Shown one piece after another: positions 8,758 to 17,906 of a stretch of 64,000 bases of DNA. The DNA is from Devosia sp. (GTDB lineage Bacteria; Pseudomonadota; Alphaproteobacteria; Rhizobiales; Devosiaceae), in assembly GCF_025809055.1 (NCBI RefSeq), contig NZ_CP075529.1:992001-1056000 (forward strand), read 5' to 3'. The first letter of the stretch is position 1. The number at the start of each line of letters is the position of its first letter. The notes under the pieces were generated by a model. The model had not been told where the DNA came from. It worked only from the letters and a program-made list of their open reading frames with translations, and ran no database searches. The position numbers and the translations under genes are program-made.

Positions 8758-9744
8758 TCACGCGTAACGGATGCGCGGGTCGAACCACGCCAGGAGAATG
8801 TCGGAAATCAGCGTACCGATCACGGTGAAGACGCTGAGGATGAGAATGAAGCTGCCGGCCAGATACATGTCCTGCATCTTGAGCGCCTGCAGAAGCAGCG
8901 GGCCGGTTGTTGGCAGGTTCAGCACCACGGCTGTGATGACATCGCCCGAGAACAGCGCCGGCAGTGCCCAGCCTACCGTTGAAATGAACGGGTTCAGAGC
9001 AACGCGCACTGGGTAGTTCCAGACCACCTTCGACTCGGACAGTCCCTGCGCATAGGCGGTTTCGACATATGGCTTGCCCAATTCGTCGAGCATGTTGGCG
9101 CGCATGACGCGGATGAGGCCCGCAGCGCCACCAGTGGCCAGAACCACCAGCGGAATCCAAAGATGCGCGAGCAGGTCCACCAGCTTGGCAAGCGACCACG
9201 GCGCATTCTGATACTGCGGCGAAAACAGGCCGCCGACATCGAGGTTCAAATAGGCGAAGGCCATCCACATCAGCACCAGCGCCAGCAGGAAATCGGGAAT
9301 TCCCTTGCCCAGAAAACCGAAGACCGTGAAGAGGTGATCAAAGAAGGAATACTGGCGCGTGGCCGAATAGACGCCGACGGGAATGGCGATGAGCCAGGTG
9401 ATGATCAGGCTGGCGGAGGAAATCGCCAGGGTCAGGCCGAGGCGGTCCCAGATGAGCGAACTGACCGGCGCATTCCATTCCAGCGAGTAGCCGAACTCGC
9501 CACGGAACACGATATTGGTGATCCAGCGCCAGTACTGGACCAGCATGGGGTCGTTGAGCCCAAACTGCTCGCGGAGCTGAGCCTCCTGGACGGCCGAGAT
9601 ATACTCACCTGCCTGGCGCAGTTGCGCGACATAGGCCGTCACGTAGTCGCCAGGCGGGAGCTGGATGATGACGAAGGAGATAAAGGAAATGAAGATGAGC
9701 GTCGGTATCGCGAGAAGCGCCCGCCGCAAAATGAAACTTACCAT
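8758..9744 (-). CDS. ABC transporter permease, DppB-like
   Basis: 328-residue inner-membrane permease of the binding-protein-dependent transport family. It starts with the typical DppB N-terminus (MVSFILRRALLAIPTLIFIS) and contains a conserved periplasmic segment (REQFGLNDPMLVQYWRW). About six membrane segments follow, with an EAA-type loop around KPYVETAYAQGLSESKVVW. It pairs with the DppC-like permease directly downstream. The ATG at 9744 is chosen because the family's membrane anchor begins there. A 164-base gap containing a stable hairpin separates it from the binding-protein gene. Confidence 0.93.
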   Translation of the reverse strand: MVSFILRRALLAIPTLIFISFISFVIIQLPPGDYVTAYVAQLRQAGEYISAVQEAQLREQFGLNDPMLVQYWRWITNIVFRGEFGYSLEWNAPVSSLIWDRLGLTLAISSASLIITWLIAIPVGVYSATRQYSFFDHLFTVFGFLGKGIPDFLLALVLMWMAFAYLNLDVGGLFSPQYQNAPWSLAKLVDLLAHLWIPLVVLATGGAAGLIRVMRANMLDELGKPYVETAYAQGLSESKVVWNYPVRVALNPFISTVGWALPALFSGDVITAVVLNLPTTGPLLLQALKMQDMYLAGSFILILSVFTVIGTLISDILLAWFDPRIRYA

Positions 9745-9867
9745 GGTCTGACCTGTCTCCCCTGCCCGGTACGCCCGGATATGCCCTGCGCGGCCGGGGC
9801 CGCGCGAGGCTGAGCGGGCTGCCCTGATGGAGCTCGGCGTGAGGCCTCGCCGGCTCCGGCAGCATGA

Positions 9868-9894
9868 GCGGAGAGGCGGAAACCGCCTCCCCGC
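9868..9894 (-). other. Stable stem-loop between binding-protein and permease genes
   Basis: A 12-pair stem with one A.C mismatch (GCGG-A-GAGGCGG paired with CCGCCTC-C-CCGC, loop AAA) sits just after the binding-protein stop codon. There is no T-run after it on the coding strand. It therefore looks like a processing or mRNA-stabilising structure, or leaky attenuator, of the kind that lets a binding protein be made in excess over its permeases. Confidence 0.6.
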
Positions 9895-9908
9895 TGCCCA
9901 AGTGGAAC

Positions 9909-11816
9909 TTAGTCCTGCTCGATCCAGAACTGTGCGGGATAGGCAATGCCCTTGCCGCGATGCACATCGTCCAGCACCAGCCCGTCCCGCAGATTGTGGA
10001 ACTTGTTGGAGACGATGATCGGTGCCGGCTCCTCGCCCACCACGCCGATAACCCAGGCGTTGCGCACAAAGGTGTCGATCATCTTGTTGACCGCCTGGTC
10101 GGCCACCTCGACGCTCGCTGCTTCCGAGGCTTCTCCCCAAGCGGCCCAGACATCGCGGATCGGGTTGTCTTCGGCCGGCTCTATGCCTTCGGCTCCTGCA
10201 GTTTCATACCACTTGAAGTATTCGGAGGCGAAGCCGTCGTCGCCCATCATCCGCCGCGGATCTGCCGGAACGACCGAGAGGCGGTCGAACGGCATCCACT
10301 GCATCTGGAAGTCGTTGTTCTGGCGATTATTCTCCCATTGGGTTCGATCGATGATACGGGCCAGAAGCTCGATGCCGACATCGCGATAATTTTCCGCGAT
10401 CAACTCCAGAGGCTTGGAGTGGCTCGCGTCATTCGCCTCGATGACGATGGACAGGCGCTGCCCGTCCGGACGAAGGCGGAAGCCCGCGCTGTCGCGTTCT
10501 GTCAGGCCCAGGCCGTCGAGCAACTCATCCGCCCGATCCGGATCGTATTCCGTCAGATAGGTTTCGAGCTCCTCGCTGAAATAGGGCGAGCCGGTGATCG
10601 GCGAGGCAGAGCGCGGTTCGGCAAGGCCGGAATAGGCCAGTTCGTTGACCAGTTCGCGGTCAACGGCGACCTGCAGCGCCTCGCGGAATTCGAACTTGTC
10701 GTAAAGTGCGTTCAGCACCTCGTCCTTGACGTTGTAGTTCGGCATCAGCGACCAGACGGTTGCACCGATCCAGCGAAGGGTGTGGTAGTTCCCGCGCTCT
10801 TCATTCTCGCGGTAGAACGTGTAATTGGCCAACTGCATGAAGCGGTTCTGGGCGTCGATCTGGCCCTGCGCCACCATGAGGCTGAGCGTTTCGTTGTCCT
10901 GGAACAGGCGATGCGCGATGCGATCGATATAGGGAAGCTGGTTACCTTCCTGATCGACTGCGTAATAGTACGGGTTGCGCACCATCGTCACGGTCTCGGC
11001 GGGTGCCGGAGTTTCGATTTTCCAGGCGGTGATGACGGGCAGATCCGCATTGAACCACCATGCCGTGACAACACCACGCGAACCCCACAGGTCGGTCCAC
11101 TTCTCGACATTGTACTTGGCGGCGGCGGCCTTGAGCTCATCCTCGCTGGCATACTTGTCGTTGAACTGGCTGAGATAGTGCTTCGGCATGATGAAGCTTG
11201 GGCGATCCAGGCTCGGCTCGCCGGTGGAATCCTTTGCCAGGATCTGCAGGAAGTACACGTATGGCTGGGCGAACTTGACGGTGAACGTACGCTCGTCGGC
11301 GATTTCCAGCTGCATCGGCACGCCACCCGGCGCAAAGGTCGGATCGATGGTGGGCACAAGTGCGGAGTTGAGGAAGACGTCTTCGTACCAGAACTTGACG
11401 TCCTCGGTGGTCACCGGGTGGCCGTCGGACCACTTGAGCCCTTCGAGCAATGTGAAGGTGAACTCAGTGGAGTCCTCGTTGACCGAATAGGACTCGATGA
11501 AACCGGGCTCCAGATAGGCGACGCCGTTCTCGTCTGCGGCCCATTTCAGCACGCGCTCTTCCATCAGCTTGGTCGGCCCCCAACGGTCACCCGGACCGTT
11601 GTAGGCGCGGTGCCATGTTCCGCCATACTCGCCAACGCTGACGGCATTCACCACCGTGGGGTTGGCCGGCAGGCGCTCGTCCACGGGTGGCAGGCTGCCT
11701 GCCTCCACCATCTCGGTCAGCATGGGCGATTCCTGAAACGCCCAGGCCGGCACGGTCAGGGCCGTAGATGACAGTGCCGCGAGCGAAAGCGCGGCGACCC
11801 AATGATTTGCAGTCAT
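9909..11816 (-). CDS. ABC transporter substrate-binding protein, SBP family 5
   Basis: 635-residue periplasmic binding protein of the DppA/OppA class (SBP_bac_5). An N-terminal signal peptide ends about residue 26 (AWA|FQE); no lipobox cysteine follows, so the protein should be soluble in the periplasm. The body contains family hallmarks such as LLEGLKWSDGHPVTTEDVKFWYED and FREALQVAVDRELV. It delivers the substrate to the two permeases downstream. The ATG at 11816 is preceded by GAGGAG at good spacing. It is the first structural gene after the lacI-type regulator, with a 484-base gap between them that should contain the promoter. Confidence 0.94.
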   Translation of the reverse strand: MTANHWVAALSLAALSSTALTVPAWAFQESPMLTEMVEAGSLPPVDERLPANPTVVNAVSVGEYGGTWHRAYNGPGDRWGPTKLMEERVLKWAADENGVAYLEPGFIESYSVNEDSTEFTFTLLEGLKWSDGHPVTTEDVKFWYEDVFLNSALVPTIDPTFAPGGVPMQLEIADERTFTVKFAQPYVYFLQILAKDSTGEPSLDRPSFIMPKHYLSQFNDKYASEDELKAAAAKYNVEKWTDLWGSRGVVTAWWFNADLPVITAWKIETPAPAETVTMVRNPYYYAVDQEGNQLPYIDRIAHRLFQDNETLSLMVAQGQIDAQNRFMQLANYTFYRENEERGNYHTLRWIGATVWSLMPNYNVKDEVLNALYDKFEFREALQVAVDRELVNELAYSGLAEPRSASPITGSPYFSEELETYLTEYDPDRADELLDGLGLTERDSAGFRLRPDGQRLSIVIEANDASHSKPLELIAENYRDVGIELLARIIDRTQWENNRQNNDFQMQWMPFDRLSVVPADPRRMMGDDGFASEYFKWYETAGAEGIEPAEDNPIRDVWAAWGEASEAASVEVADQAVNKMIDTFVRNAWVIGVVGEEPAPIIVSNKFHNLRDGLVLDDVHRGKGIAYPAQFWIEQD

Positions 11817-12300
11817 AGACTTCTCCTCAACTCACGCGCCGTGATCCGCTAGCGCGGCAATGCGCAAAATTCAGCCATGAGAGGCAGATAGCGATGTGGT
11901 GCAATTTTTTGCATTACCCACCCTCTCCCTGCCACGTCCATAAATCGGAGCCGATTTTCTTGTTTTCTGGCTCTAATCAACGTGACGGGCCGCATACTTG
12001 CCGTGGTTTTCACCAAGCGCAATATGAAATAATTTTCGCACCGAAGAATGAGGCTGAAGCGGCAAAGTCTGATGTACGTGCGTCCAGGTGAGACTGATAT
12101 GAAATTCAATACCTTACCTGCTCACGCAGGCGTGTCCTCACGTCGTGGGTGAGACGTGAAAAAATTCTCCAACCAGTTACTTAGTGGAGACTCCGCGCTG
12201 TGGCGGAACAGGTTTTGGCCTTCGGGAAGTCATCGCCTGACCGGCGCGACAAGCCGTTTTCGTGATCGGAATCGACCACGCACTGCGAACTGCAAAGCGG
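11817..12300. other. 484-base gap between the lacI-type gene and the transporter operon
   Basis: No convincing gene is visible. The stretch is AT-richer than its surroundings. It contains the palindrome listed at 11900 and an inverted repeat CACGTC/GACGTG (12139-12158) beside an A-run. It probably holds the promoter and operator of the mannoside transporter operon; I could not fix -35/-10 boxes with confidence. Confidence 0.6.
11900..11913. promoter_or_regulatory. Candidate operator TGCAA-N4-TTGCA
   Basis: A perfect 5+5 palindrome with a TTTT spacer lies 84-97 bases upstream of the binding-protein start. The adjacent LacI-family gene makes a repressor site expected here. LacI-family operators are usually palindromes with a central CG, which this one lacks, so the assignment is tentative. 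Confidence 0.35.
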
Positions 12301-13338
12301 TCAGATGAGTGGGCGTACGCTGCCGCGCACCGTCAGCCGGCACCCCAATTCCAGCCGGTTGGCCGGCATTGTCGCATCAGCCGCCACGATGCGCTGCTCC
12401 AGCAGGGTCAGGGCCGAAAGACCGAGGTGGTCGAGTGGCACGCTGACAGTGGTCAGTGGAGGGGAGGTGAAGTCGCCCAGCGCCACCCCGTCAAACCCGA
12501 CCACGGACACGTCCTCGGGCAGCGAGAAGTTTGCGCTCTGCAATGCCCGGATGACGCCGAGGGCCAGGTTGTCTGCCGCACAGAAGATGGCCGTTATGCC
12601 CCCCAGCCCCTCGTGCTTGTCGATCCAGCGGCGGATCGCAGCGGCGCCCATGTCGGGAAAATAGCCTTCGGCATAGTGCACATAGGCCGTTTCCATGGAC
12701 AGATCGTTGTCGCGGAAGGCGTCCAGGAACCCGTCGCGACGCCGGCGGACCGTGCCGCGCCCCTCCCAGGTCAGGTGCATGATGGAGCGGTGACCCTGCC
12801 GGATCAGCCAGTTGGTGGCAAAGCGCGCCGCGAACCTGTTGCCAGGGGTGACGCTGTCGATCTGCATCTCGTGGTCTTCACCGTTCATCAGCACGGCGGG
12901 GATGCGCGAATTGGCGATGGCGCGCAGCATTTCGGGCCGGTCATCGCTGAGCAGCAGGATGCCGTCCACATCGGCCTGCCGTGCCACCTCGACGAGGCGG
13001 GCGCCGTTGAAATTGGGAGAATCCAGTTCGACGGGGATCACCCGTATGGACCGCCGTTCACATTCCCGCATCAGCCGGCTCAGCAGCGTCCATGAGAACA
13101 GATTGTGCTGGTTGTTCGGCAGCGTATCGCTGGGCATGGCCAGAACGATGCTGCGGAGCACCGCAATCGAAGCCTTCTCGCGCCGCTTGGCCAGATAGCC
13201 CAGTTCACGCGCGGCACCCAGCACGCGCTCGCGCACTTCGAGGGAAATCGTCGCGGTGCCGTTGAGCACGTGAGACACCGTCGACGCGGCGACTTCTGCG
13301 CGTGCGGCGATGTCCTTGATCCCGACTTTCCGGTTCAC
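12301..13338 (-). CDS. LacI-family transcriptional regulator of the mannoside locus
   Basis: 345 residues. The N-terminal helix-turn-helix and hinge (VGIKDIAARAEVAASTVSHVLNG, residues 5-27) is typical of LacI/PurR proteins. The remainder is a periplasmic-binding-protein-like sensor domain (ILLLSDDRP, FCAADNLALGVIRAL, VSVVGFDGVALGDFTSPPLTTV). The start is GTG 13338, just ahead of the helix-turn-helix; a GAGGG stretch lies upstream. It is transcribed in the same direction as the transporter operon and probably represses it until a mannoside or derived sugar binds (inference). Confidence 0.93.
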   Translation of the reverse strand: MNRKVGIKDIAARAEVAASTVSHVLNGTATISLEVRERVLGAARELGYLAKRREKASIAVLRSIVLAMPSDTLPNNQHNLFSWTLLSRLMRECERRSIRVIPVELDSPNFNGARLVEVARQADVDGILLLSDDRPEMLRAIANSRIPAVLMNGEDHEMQIDSVTPGNRFAARFATNWLIRQGHRSIMHLTWEGRGTVRRRRDGFLDAFRDNDLSMETAYVHYAEGYFPDMGAAAIRRWIDKHEGLGGITAIFCAADNLALGVIRALQSANFSLPEDVSVVGFDGVALGDFTSPPLTTVSVPLDHLGLSALTLLEQRIVAADATMPANRLELGCRLTVRGSVRPLI

Positions 13339-13371
13339 TCGAGGGCCCTCGTCATCGTCTTGGCCGCCATC

Positions 13372-13440
13372 CTAGAGCGTTTTCAAGGTAAATGGACACC
13401 ACTTTTCTGGTGTGAAACCGCGATCGATCAAAGACTTACC
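13372..13440. repeat. CTAGAGCGTTTTC-type intergenic repeat
   Basis: The stretch starts with CTAGAGCGTTTTC and contains a hairpin ACACCA-CTTTTC-TGGTGT (13393-13412 region). It resembles short palindromic elements dispersed in many Hyphomicrobiales intergenic regions. It lies between the divergently read ends of lacI (promoter side) and the glycosyltransferase gene (3' side). It may serve as terminator or be a relic of a mobile palindrome. Confidence 0.5.
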
Positions 13441-13464
13441 CGGCCTCAGCTCGCCGAGCGCGGC

Positions 13465-14937
13465 CTATTCCGCAGGCTTGAGCGCCTGACCGATCTGGAA
13501 TGGATAGGAATGGGTGGTCTTGTCCCACACGATCGGCTTGCCCGTCGCCTTGTGGCGGGAAAAGATGAAGGCGGCCCGCAGTGTCGCGAAGAAGTTCAAC
13601 AGGTTCGACACCACCATTCTCGGTCCGGCCATCAGCCCCTGCGTTACCCCGTATATGCGCGCCGTAAAGAATGTGCGCTGCACCAACCGGTTGCCCAGCA
13701 GGATCAGGTTGAGCACCAGCAGCGTGCGATAGTTCTCGGTGTCGAGCAGCACATAGGGCGGCCGATTGACCTCCGGCAGAAGCTGGAAGAGGCCATGCAG
13801 GACGACAAGGCTGAACATGATGAAATAGGCCAGGATGGCCCCGGGCGCCGTTAGCAGACCCTTGCGGTCACGCAGAAAGAAGTATTTCGAGCCCCAGTTC
13901 CCTTCCCAGCCGTGCTGCGTCCATCCTTGAAAGGCGATGCCCAGCAGCCAGCGGGCCCTTTGCCGGTATGCGGCTCGAAAGTCCTCGGGGAAAAACTCCC
14001 TTGTCGCGATCGGCATGTTGCGGCGCGTGATGCGCGGCAGCCCATCGGGGCCCACCGACTCCACAACCAGCGAAATCGGAAACCGCACGAAAATCTCGCG
14101 CATGCCCATGCCCGCAAGGCGGAAGGCAATGTCGTAGTCCTCGGTGAGGCTGGTGGTGGAGAAAACCTCGCCCGACCGTTCTGCGCGCAGAGCGTCAATG
14201 GCCCGGTGCGAGAAACATGCCGCAACGCCGGCGCAGGGCACGACACCGGTCATGCTTTCGCGCACCACCAGGTCTTTCGAGTGCCATTCGGCGAACTCGT
14301 CCATGTAGGTGCCGGCCACCAACTGGTGGAGGCCGCGGGGAAACGAATAGACGGGCAGTTGCACGAGGTCCATGCGGTCCAGCAGGTAGTTGAACAGCTT
14401 GAGCTCGTAGGGATGGATCACATCCTCGCTGTCATGCAGCGCGATGCCGATAAACCGTGTTCCTGTATCGCGCTCATGCGCCAGAATGTCGGCAAGAACC
14501 ACATTGAGACAGTCGGCTTTGCTGGTCGGGCCATCGCGGGGCACCACCGACATGGAGACATTGGGGAACCGGGCCATCGCCGCCCGCACCTCCGCCATGG
14601 TCTCGGCATCGTTTTGATAAACGCCCACGAAAATCCGGTAGTTCGCATATCGGATCAAGGCATTGGAGGTCGTGAGCATGGCCTGGATGACCTCGCTCTC
14701 CTTCCAGGCCGGCACCATGATGGCAATCGGCCTTTCCTCCTTGGCGTCGAGTGCCTCGGCGGTCAGTCGCGGATAGCGGGCCCGGATCCAGAACCAGCGA
14801 TAGAAATTTCTGGCCCAGTACCAGATATCGACAAACAGGTCGTCGAGGCTCGACAACAGGATCAGGATGGTGATCCCCACCGCAAGCAGTTCGATCACCC
14901 GCTGGTAGGTGACCAGCGTGACGACGATCTCGATCAT
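13465..14937 (-). CDS. NfrB-like membrane glycosyltransferase (GT2)
   Basis: 491-residue inner-membrane glycosyltransferase. An N-terminal membrane segment (about 15-33) precedes a GT2 domain with IAIMVPAWKES (71-81), HDSEDV (168-173, the DxD-like site), TEDYD (265-269) and QRARW (326-330), the processive-synthase motif set. Further membrane segments lie near 365-390 and 410-430. It resembles the catalytic part of E. coli NfrB but lacks that protein's C-terminal MshEN c-di-GMP-binding domain (NfrB is about 745 residues). ATG 14937 overlaps the BcsB-like gene stop by 4 bases (ATGA). With WecB in the operon, the donor is probably UDP-ManNAc (inference). Confidence 0.85.
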   Translation of the reverse strand: MIEIVVTLVTYQRVIELLAVGITILILLSSLDDLFVDIWYWARNFYRWFWIRARYPRLTAEALDAKEERPIAIMVPAWKESEVIQAMLTTSNALIRYANYRIFVGVYQNDAETMAEVRAAMARFPNVSMSVVPRDGPTSKADCLNVVLADILAHERDTGTRFIGIALHDSEDVIHPYELKLFNYLLDRMDLVQLPVYSFPRGLHQLVAGTYMDEFAEWHSKDLVVRESMTGVVPCAGVAACFSHRAIDALRAERSGEVFSTTSLTEDYDIAFRLAGMGMREIFVRFPISLVVESVGPDGLPRITRRNMPIATREFFPEDFRAAYRQRARWLLGIAFQGWTQHGWEGNWGSKYFFLRDRKGLLTAPGAILAYFIMFSLVVLHGLFQLLPEVNRPPYVLLDTENYRTLLVLNLILLGNRLVQRTFFTARIYGVTQGLMAGPRMVVSNLLNFFATLRAAFIFSRHKATGKPIVWDKTTHSYPFQIGQALKPAE

Positions 14938-16763
14938 TTTCTGGCGCGACGGCGGAAGTGGCGGCGCATGAGTTCGCGCGCGGCGACCACAAGCAGGAGC
15001 AGGCCGGCAATCACCATCGTCCAGAACACGCCTTCGGCGCGCAGGATGTCGACAATGCCTCGCGAAGCATCGCGGGCCTGATCGAGCAGCGCCGATGGCG
15101 CCCCGGTCCGCACATCCTGCCACAGCACGCCCTGATCGCCGACCAGCGCCTTGCTGCCATTGCCCAGGAACACGCTTGTGGGATCAGGAATGGTCTGGCC
15201 CTGCAGCACCACCACGTCGAGGCGTTCCCTGGCACCATCGGCGACAAGGCTCGCCAACGGCTGGCTGATCGAGAAATTGACGTCCTCCTGCCCCTCGCCC
15301 GGCGCAACCGGCAGTGACAGGCCGTTGATGCCGCTTGGCGCAATCCGGATCACCGGCGTGCCGGCCGCTGGATCAGCATCTGAAAACGCAACCGAAACGG
15401 GGGCGGACCCGACCCCGAGGCCGGACAGTACCCGCGCTGCAAGGCCCAGATATGCCGTGCCGTCCGCATCGGCCGCGCCCGGCGGCAAGATCAGCGTGCC
15501 ACCGCGCTTGAAGGCCTTGGCGACCGCCGCGAACCCACCGAGGGTATCACTGTCGTAGTCGACCCCGGTTCCGGTCATCAACTGAACCGCATGACCGGGC
15601 GATGGCCCCGGGCAGTATGCTTCCCTCTGGGCGCGATCCACCACCACCGTCAGCCGGTTGGACTGGCGCAACAGATCGTCCGGCAATGGCGCCGAAATCA
15701 GGTTTTCGCCGATATCGGCCCGCAGCGCGGTCAGCATCTGCCCGTTGAGATAGACCGTCACGACCGGCTCTGCGTCCGACCAGTCCGGCGCTACCATCAG
15801 CCGCAAGCGGGCTTCGGTGGCGCGACGCCCATCCGCATCGAGCATGGCAAAATCCAGCCCGATATCGCCGGTCTGCAATACGCGCAGGGGTCCGGGAAGG
15901 CTGGCAAATGGCACGAAACCGCTATCGGAGCCGCGTGCGCTATCCGGCATGGTGGCCGTCGTCAGGTCATCCCCCGCAAGGGCAGCGGGCGCCGCCTGCC
16001 ACAGCCGCGACAGGGCTGCGATGTCGGCATTCTCGCTGATGGCCACGACCAGCGCGCCATCCCCGCGCTCCAGCCGCACGCCGGCCGCGTCATCGCCCTG
16101 TACCAGCCGCAGGTGAACCGGCCCCTCCCCGTCACCCTCGGCACCGAATTCGGCGCGATAGCCCTTTGCCGCAAGTGCACCGGCCAACTGCAATGCCGCC
16201 GCACTCGCCTCCGGCGTCAGGGGCGATGGCACCTCGATCAGCGGCTTTCCGGGCAACAGCGCCAGCGCATCGCCGATCGTGGTGAGCGCATCCAGGTCGA
16301 CATCATAGGACACGGTCGTGTCAGCCAGCACCTGCAGCGTATCCGCGGGGTCGAAATCGTCGGTACAGATTTCAGAATGGGCGATCAGATCCGCGCGGAA
16401 CCGCACATCCAGCGCCTGCGCGCGCATCGGATCGCCTTCCGAAACCAGCGCCTCCAGCGCCACCTTGCGGGCCGAACTGCTTTCCTCGAGCCGTTCCGCT
16501 TCCACCGGCACGCCGTTGACCAGCACCACGACACTGCCGCGCGCCAGGTTCGGGGTCACGGCGAGCGCATCCAGCGACACACGCACATTGGAGACATCCA
16601 CCCCCGGCGGCAGCGGCAGGTATAGGCTCGCCGATTGCCGCCCGGACAGGATCATCCCATCGGGGTAACCATGGTCCTCAAGGCTCGTGGTGATCGTGAC
16701 CGTTTCGGCCAGAGCCGGGTTCGCGCAGGCCAGGAGCGGCAGCAGATAAAGACTTTTACGCAC
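14934..16763 (-). CDS. BcsB-like periplasmic polysaccharide-secretion protein
   Basis: 609 residues with a signal peptide (about 1-19, ANPALA|ET), a long beta-rich periplasmic body and a single C-terminal membrane anchor (about 583-600) followed by a basic tail. The pattern (LPPGVDVSNVRVSLDALAVTPNLARG near the start, LISAPLPDDLLRQSNRLTVVVD in the middle) matches the BcsB family. BcsB guides the nascent cellulose chain across the periplasm next to the synthase. Here the partner is the NfrB-like transferase, not a cellulose synthase. The start is GTG 16763 with AGGAG nine bases ahead and six bases after the wecB stop. It is somewhat shorter than E. coli BcsB. Confidence 0.82.
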   Translation of the reverse strand: MRKSLYLLPLLACANPALAETVTITTSLEDHGYPDGMILSGRQSASLYLPLPPGVDVSNVRVSLDALAVTPNLARGSVVVLVNGVPVEAERLEESSSARKVALEALVSEGDPMRAQALDVRFRADLIAHSEICTDDFDPADTLQVLADTTVSYDVDLDALTTIGDALALLPGKPLIEVPSPLTPEASAAALQLAGALAAKGYRAEFGAEGDGEGPVHLRLVQGDDAAGVRLERGDGALVVAISENADIAALSRLWQAAPAALAGDDLTTATMPDSARGSDSGFVPFASLPGPLRVLQTGDIGLDFAMLDADGRRATEARLRLMVAPDWSDAEPVVTVYLNGQMLTALRADIGENLISAPLPDDLLRQSNRLTVVVDRAQREAYCPGPSPGHAVQLMTGTGVDYDSDTLGGFAAVAKAFKRGGTLILPPGAADADGTAYLGLAARVLSGLGVGSAPVSVAFSDADPAAGTPVIRIAPSGINGLSLPVAPGEGQEDVNFSISQPLASLVADGARERLDVVVLQGQTIPDPTSVFLGNGSKALVGDQGVLWQDVRTGAPSALLDQARDASRGIVDILRAEGVFWTMVIAGLLLLVVAARELMRRHFRRRARK

Positions 16764-16769
16764 GAATGG

Positions 16770-17906
16770 TCACTCCTGGATGCCCGCAACGGGGCTGACG
16801 GGGCCGAAACTCCGCCGCATGGCTTCGACAATACGATTGGCGGCATGGCCATCGCCATAGGGAAATACCGGTCGCGCCATCTGCGCATAGGCATCGGCGC
16901 TTTCATGCAACAGGTCCAGCGCATCCAGAATCCGTGCCCGGTCCGTGCCGACGAGCCGCACCGCCCCGCTGGCAATGGCTTCCGGCCGCTCAGTGACATC
17001 GCGCAGCACCAGCACCGGCTTGCCAAGCGCTGGCGCCTCTTCCTGGAGCCCACCACTATCGGTCACCACCGCCCAGCAGGCACCCAGCGCCGCAACGAGC
17101 TGCGCATAGGCCAGCGGCTCGGTCAGCACGATCCGCTCATGCCCGCCCAGAATGCGCTGGGCCACGGCGCGAATATTGGGATTGGGATGAACCGGGAAAT
17201 AGAGGCCGATATCGGCATAGCGGTCCACCGCCTCCCGCAAGGCACCGAACGCTTCCTCGATCTGTGGCCCGAAACTTTCCCGCCGATGCGCGGTCACCAG
17301 GATCGGGCGGGGAACGGCCGGAAAATCGCCCGGCAGCGCCGGTTTACGGGCCTTCATGGCCAGCAGCGCGTCGATAACCGTGTTTCCCGATTGCACAATG
17401 GCCGCCTCGGCCACCCCCTCGGCACGCAGTGCCTGTGCCGCCTGCTCCGTCGGCGCGCAATGCAGGCTCGCCCCGATCGCTGCCACCCGCCGGTTGAACT
17501 CCTCGGGAAACGGCGCCGAAAGGTCGCCGGTACGCAAACCGGCCTCGACATGCACAAAGGGCAATCGCCTGTAAAACGCGACCATGGCCGCCGCCATCAC
17601 TGTCGTTGTGTCGCCCTGCGCCACCACACAGCCGGCCCCTGCCCCATCGAGAAATTCATCGAGCTGATCCATCGCCTGCGACGCCACTTCAAGGATGGAT
17701 CCGCGACGCCGGTCAATCGTCACCCGATGATCGATGCTGAGGCCGAAGTCGGCGACTGCGCGATCGAGCAGTTCGACATGCTGGCCGATGCTGACCACCA
17801 GCGGTCGGGCCCAGTCGCTGGCCGCCAGGCGCTCGATCACCGGCGCCATCTTGATCACTTCCGGCCGCGTGCCGATGACACAGAGGCAGATCACCTTATC
17901 TGCCAT
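16770..17906 (-). CDS. wecB: UDP-N-acetylglucosamine 2-epimerase (non-hydrolysing)
   Basis: 378 residues. It interconverts UDP-GlcNAc and UDP-ManNAc in the cytoplasm. Family motifs are visible: VIGTRPEVIKMAPVIE near the N-terminus, SIGQHVELLDRAV, FVHVEAGLRTGD, VTAHRRESFG and VVTDSGGLQEEAPALGKPVLVLRD. ATG 17906 shares one base with the stop of the small gene upstream (TGATG); a GTG one codon earlier is possible. It precedes the BcsB-like gene by only six bases. It therefore probably makes the sugar donor for the glycosyltransferase of this operon rather than for a separate pathway. Confidence 0.93.
   Translation of the reverse strand: MADKVICLCVIGTRPEVIKMAPVIERLAASDWARPLVVSIGQHVELLDRAVADFGLSIDHRVTIDRRRGSILEVASQAMDQLDEFLDGAGAGCVVAQGDTTTVMAAAMVAFYRRLPFVHVEAGLRTGDLSAPFPEEFNRRVAAIGASLHCAPTEQAAQALRAEGVAEAAIVQSGNTVIDALLAMKARKPALPGDFPAVPRPILVTAHRRESFGPQIEEAFGALREAVDRYADIGLYFPVHPNPNIRAVAQRILGGHERIVLTEPLAYAQLVAALGACWAVVTDSGGLQEEAPALGKPVLVLRDVTERPEAIASGAVRLVGTDRARILDALDLLHESADAYAQMARPVFPYGDGHAANRIVEAMRRSFGPVSPVAGIQE

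Noticed and set aside
9864..11771. 635-codon plus-strand open frame
   Set aside because: It is the exact antisense of the well-supported substrate-binding protein gene and has no recognisable domain.
11849..12109. 86-codon minus-strand open frame in the lacI-transporter gap
   Set aside because: No ribosome-binding site, no similarity to a family, irregular codon use and overlap with probable regulatory sequence.
13465..14937. Naming the glycosyltransferase a cellulose synthase (BcsA)
   Set aside because: It lacks the PilZ domain and the length of BcsA, there is no BcsZ or BcsC, and wecB in the operon points to ManNAc rather than glucose.
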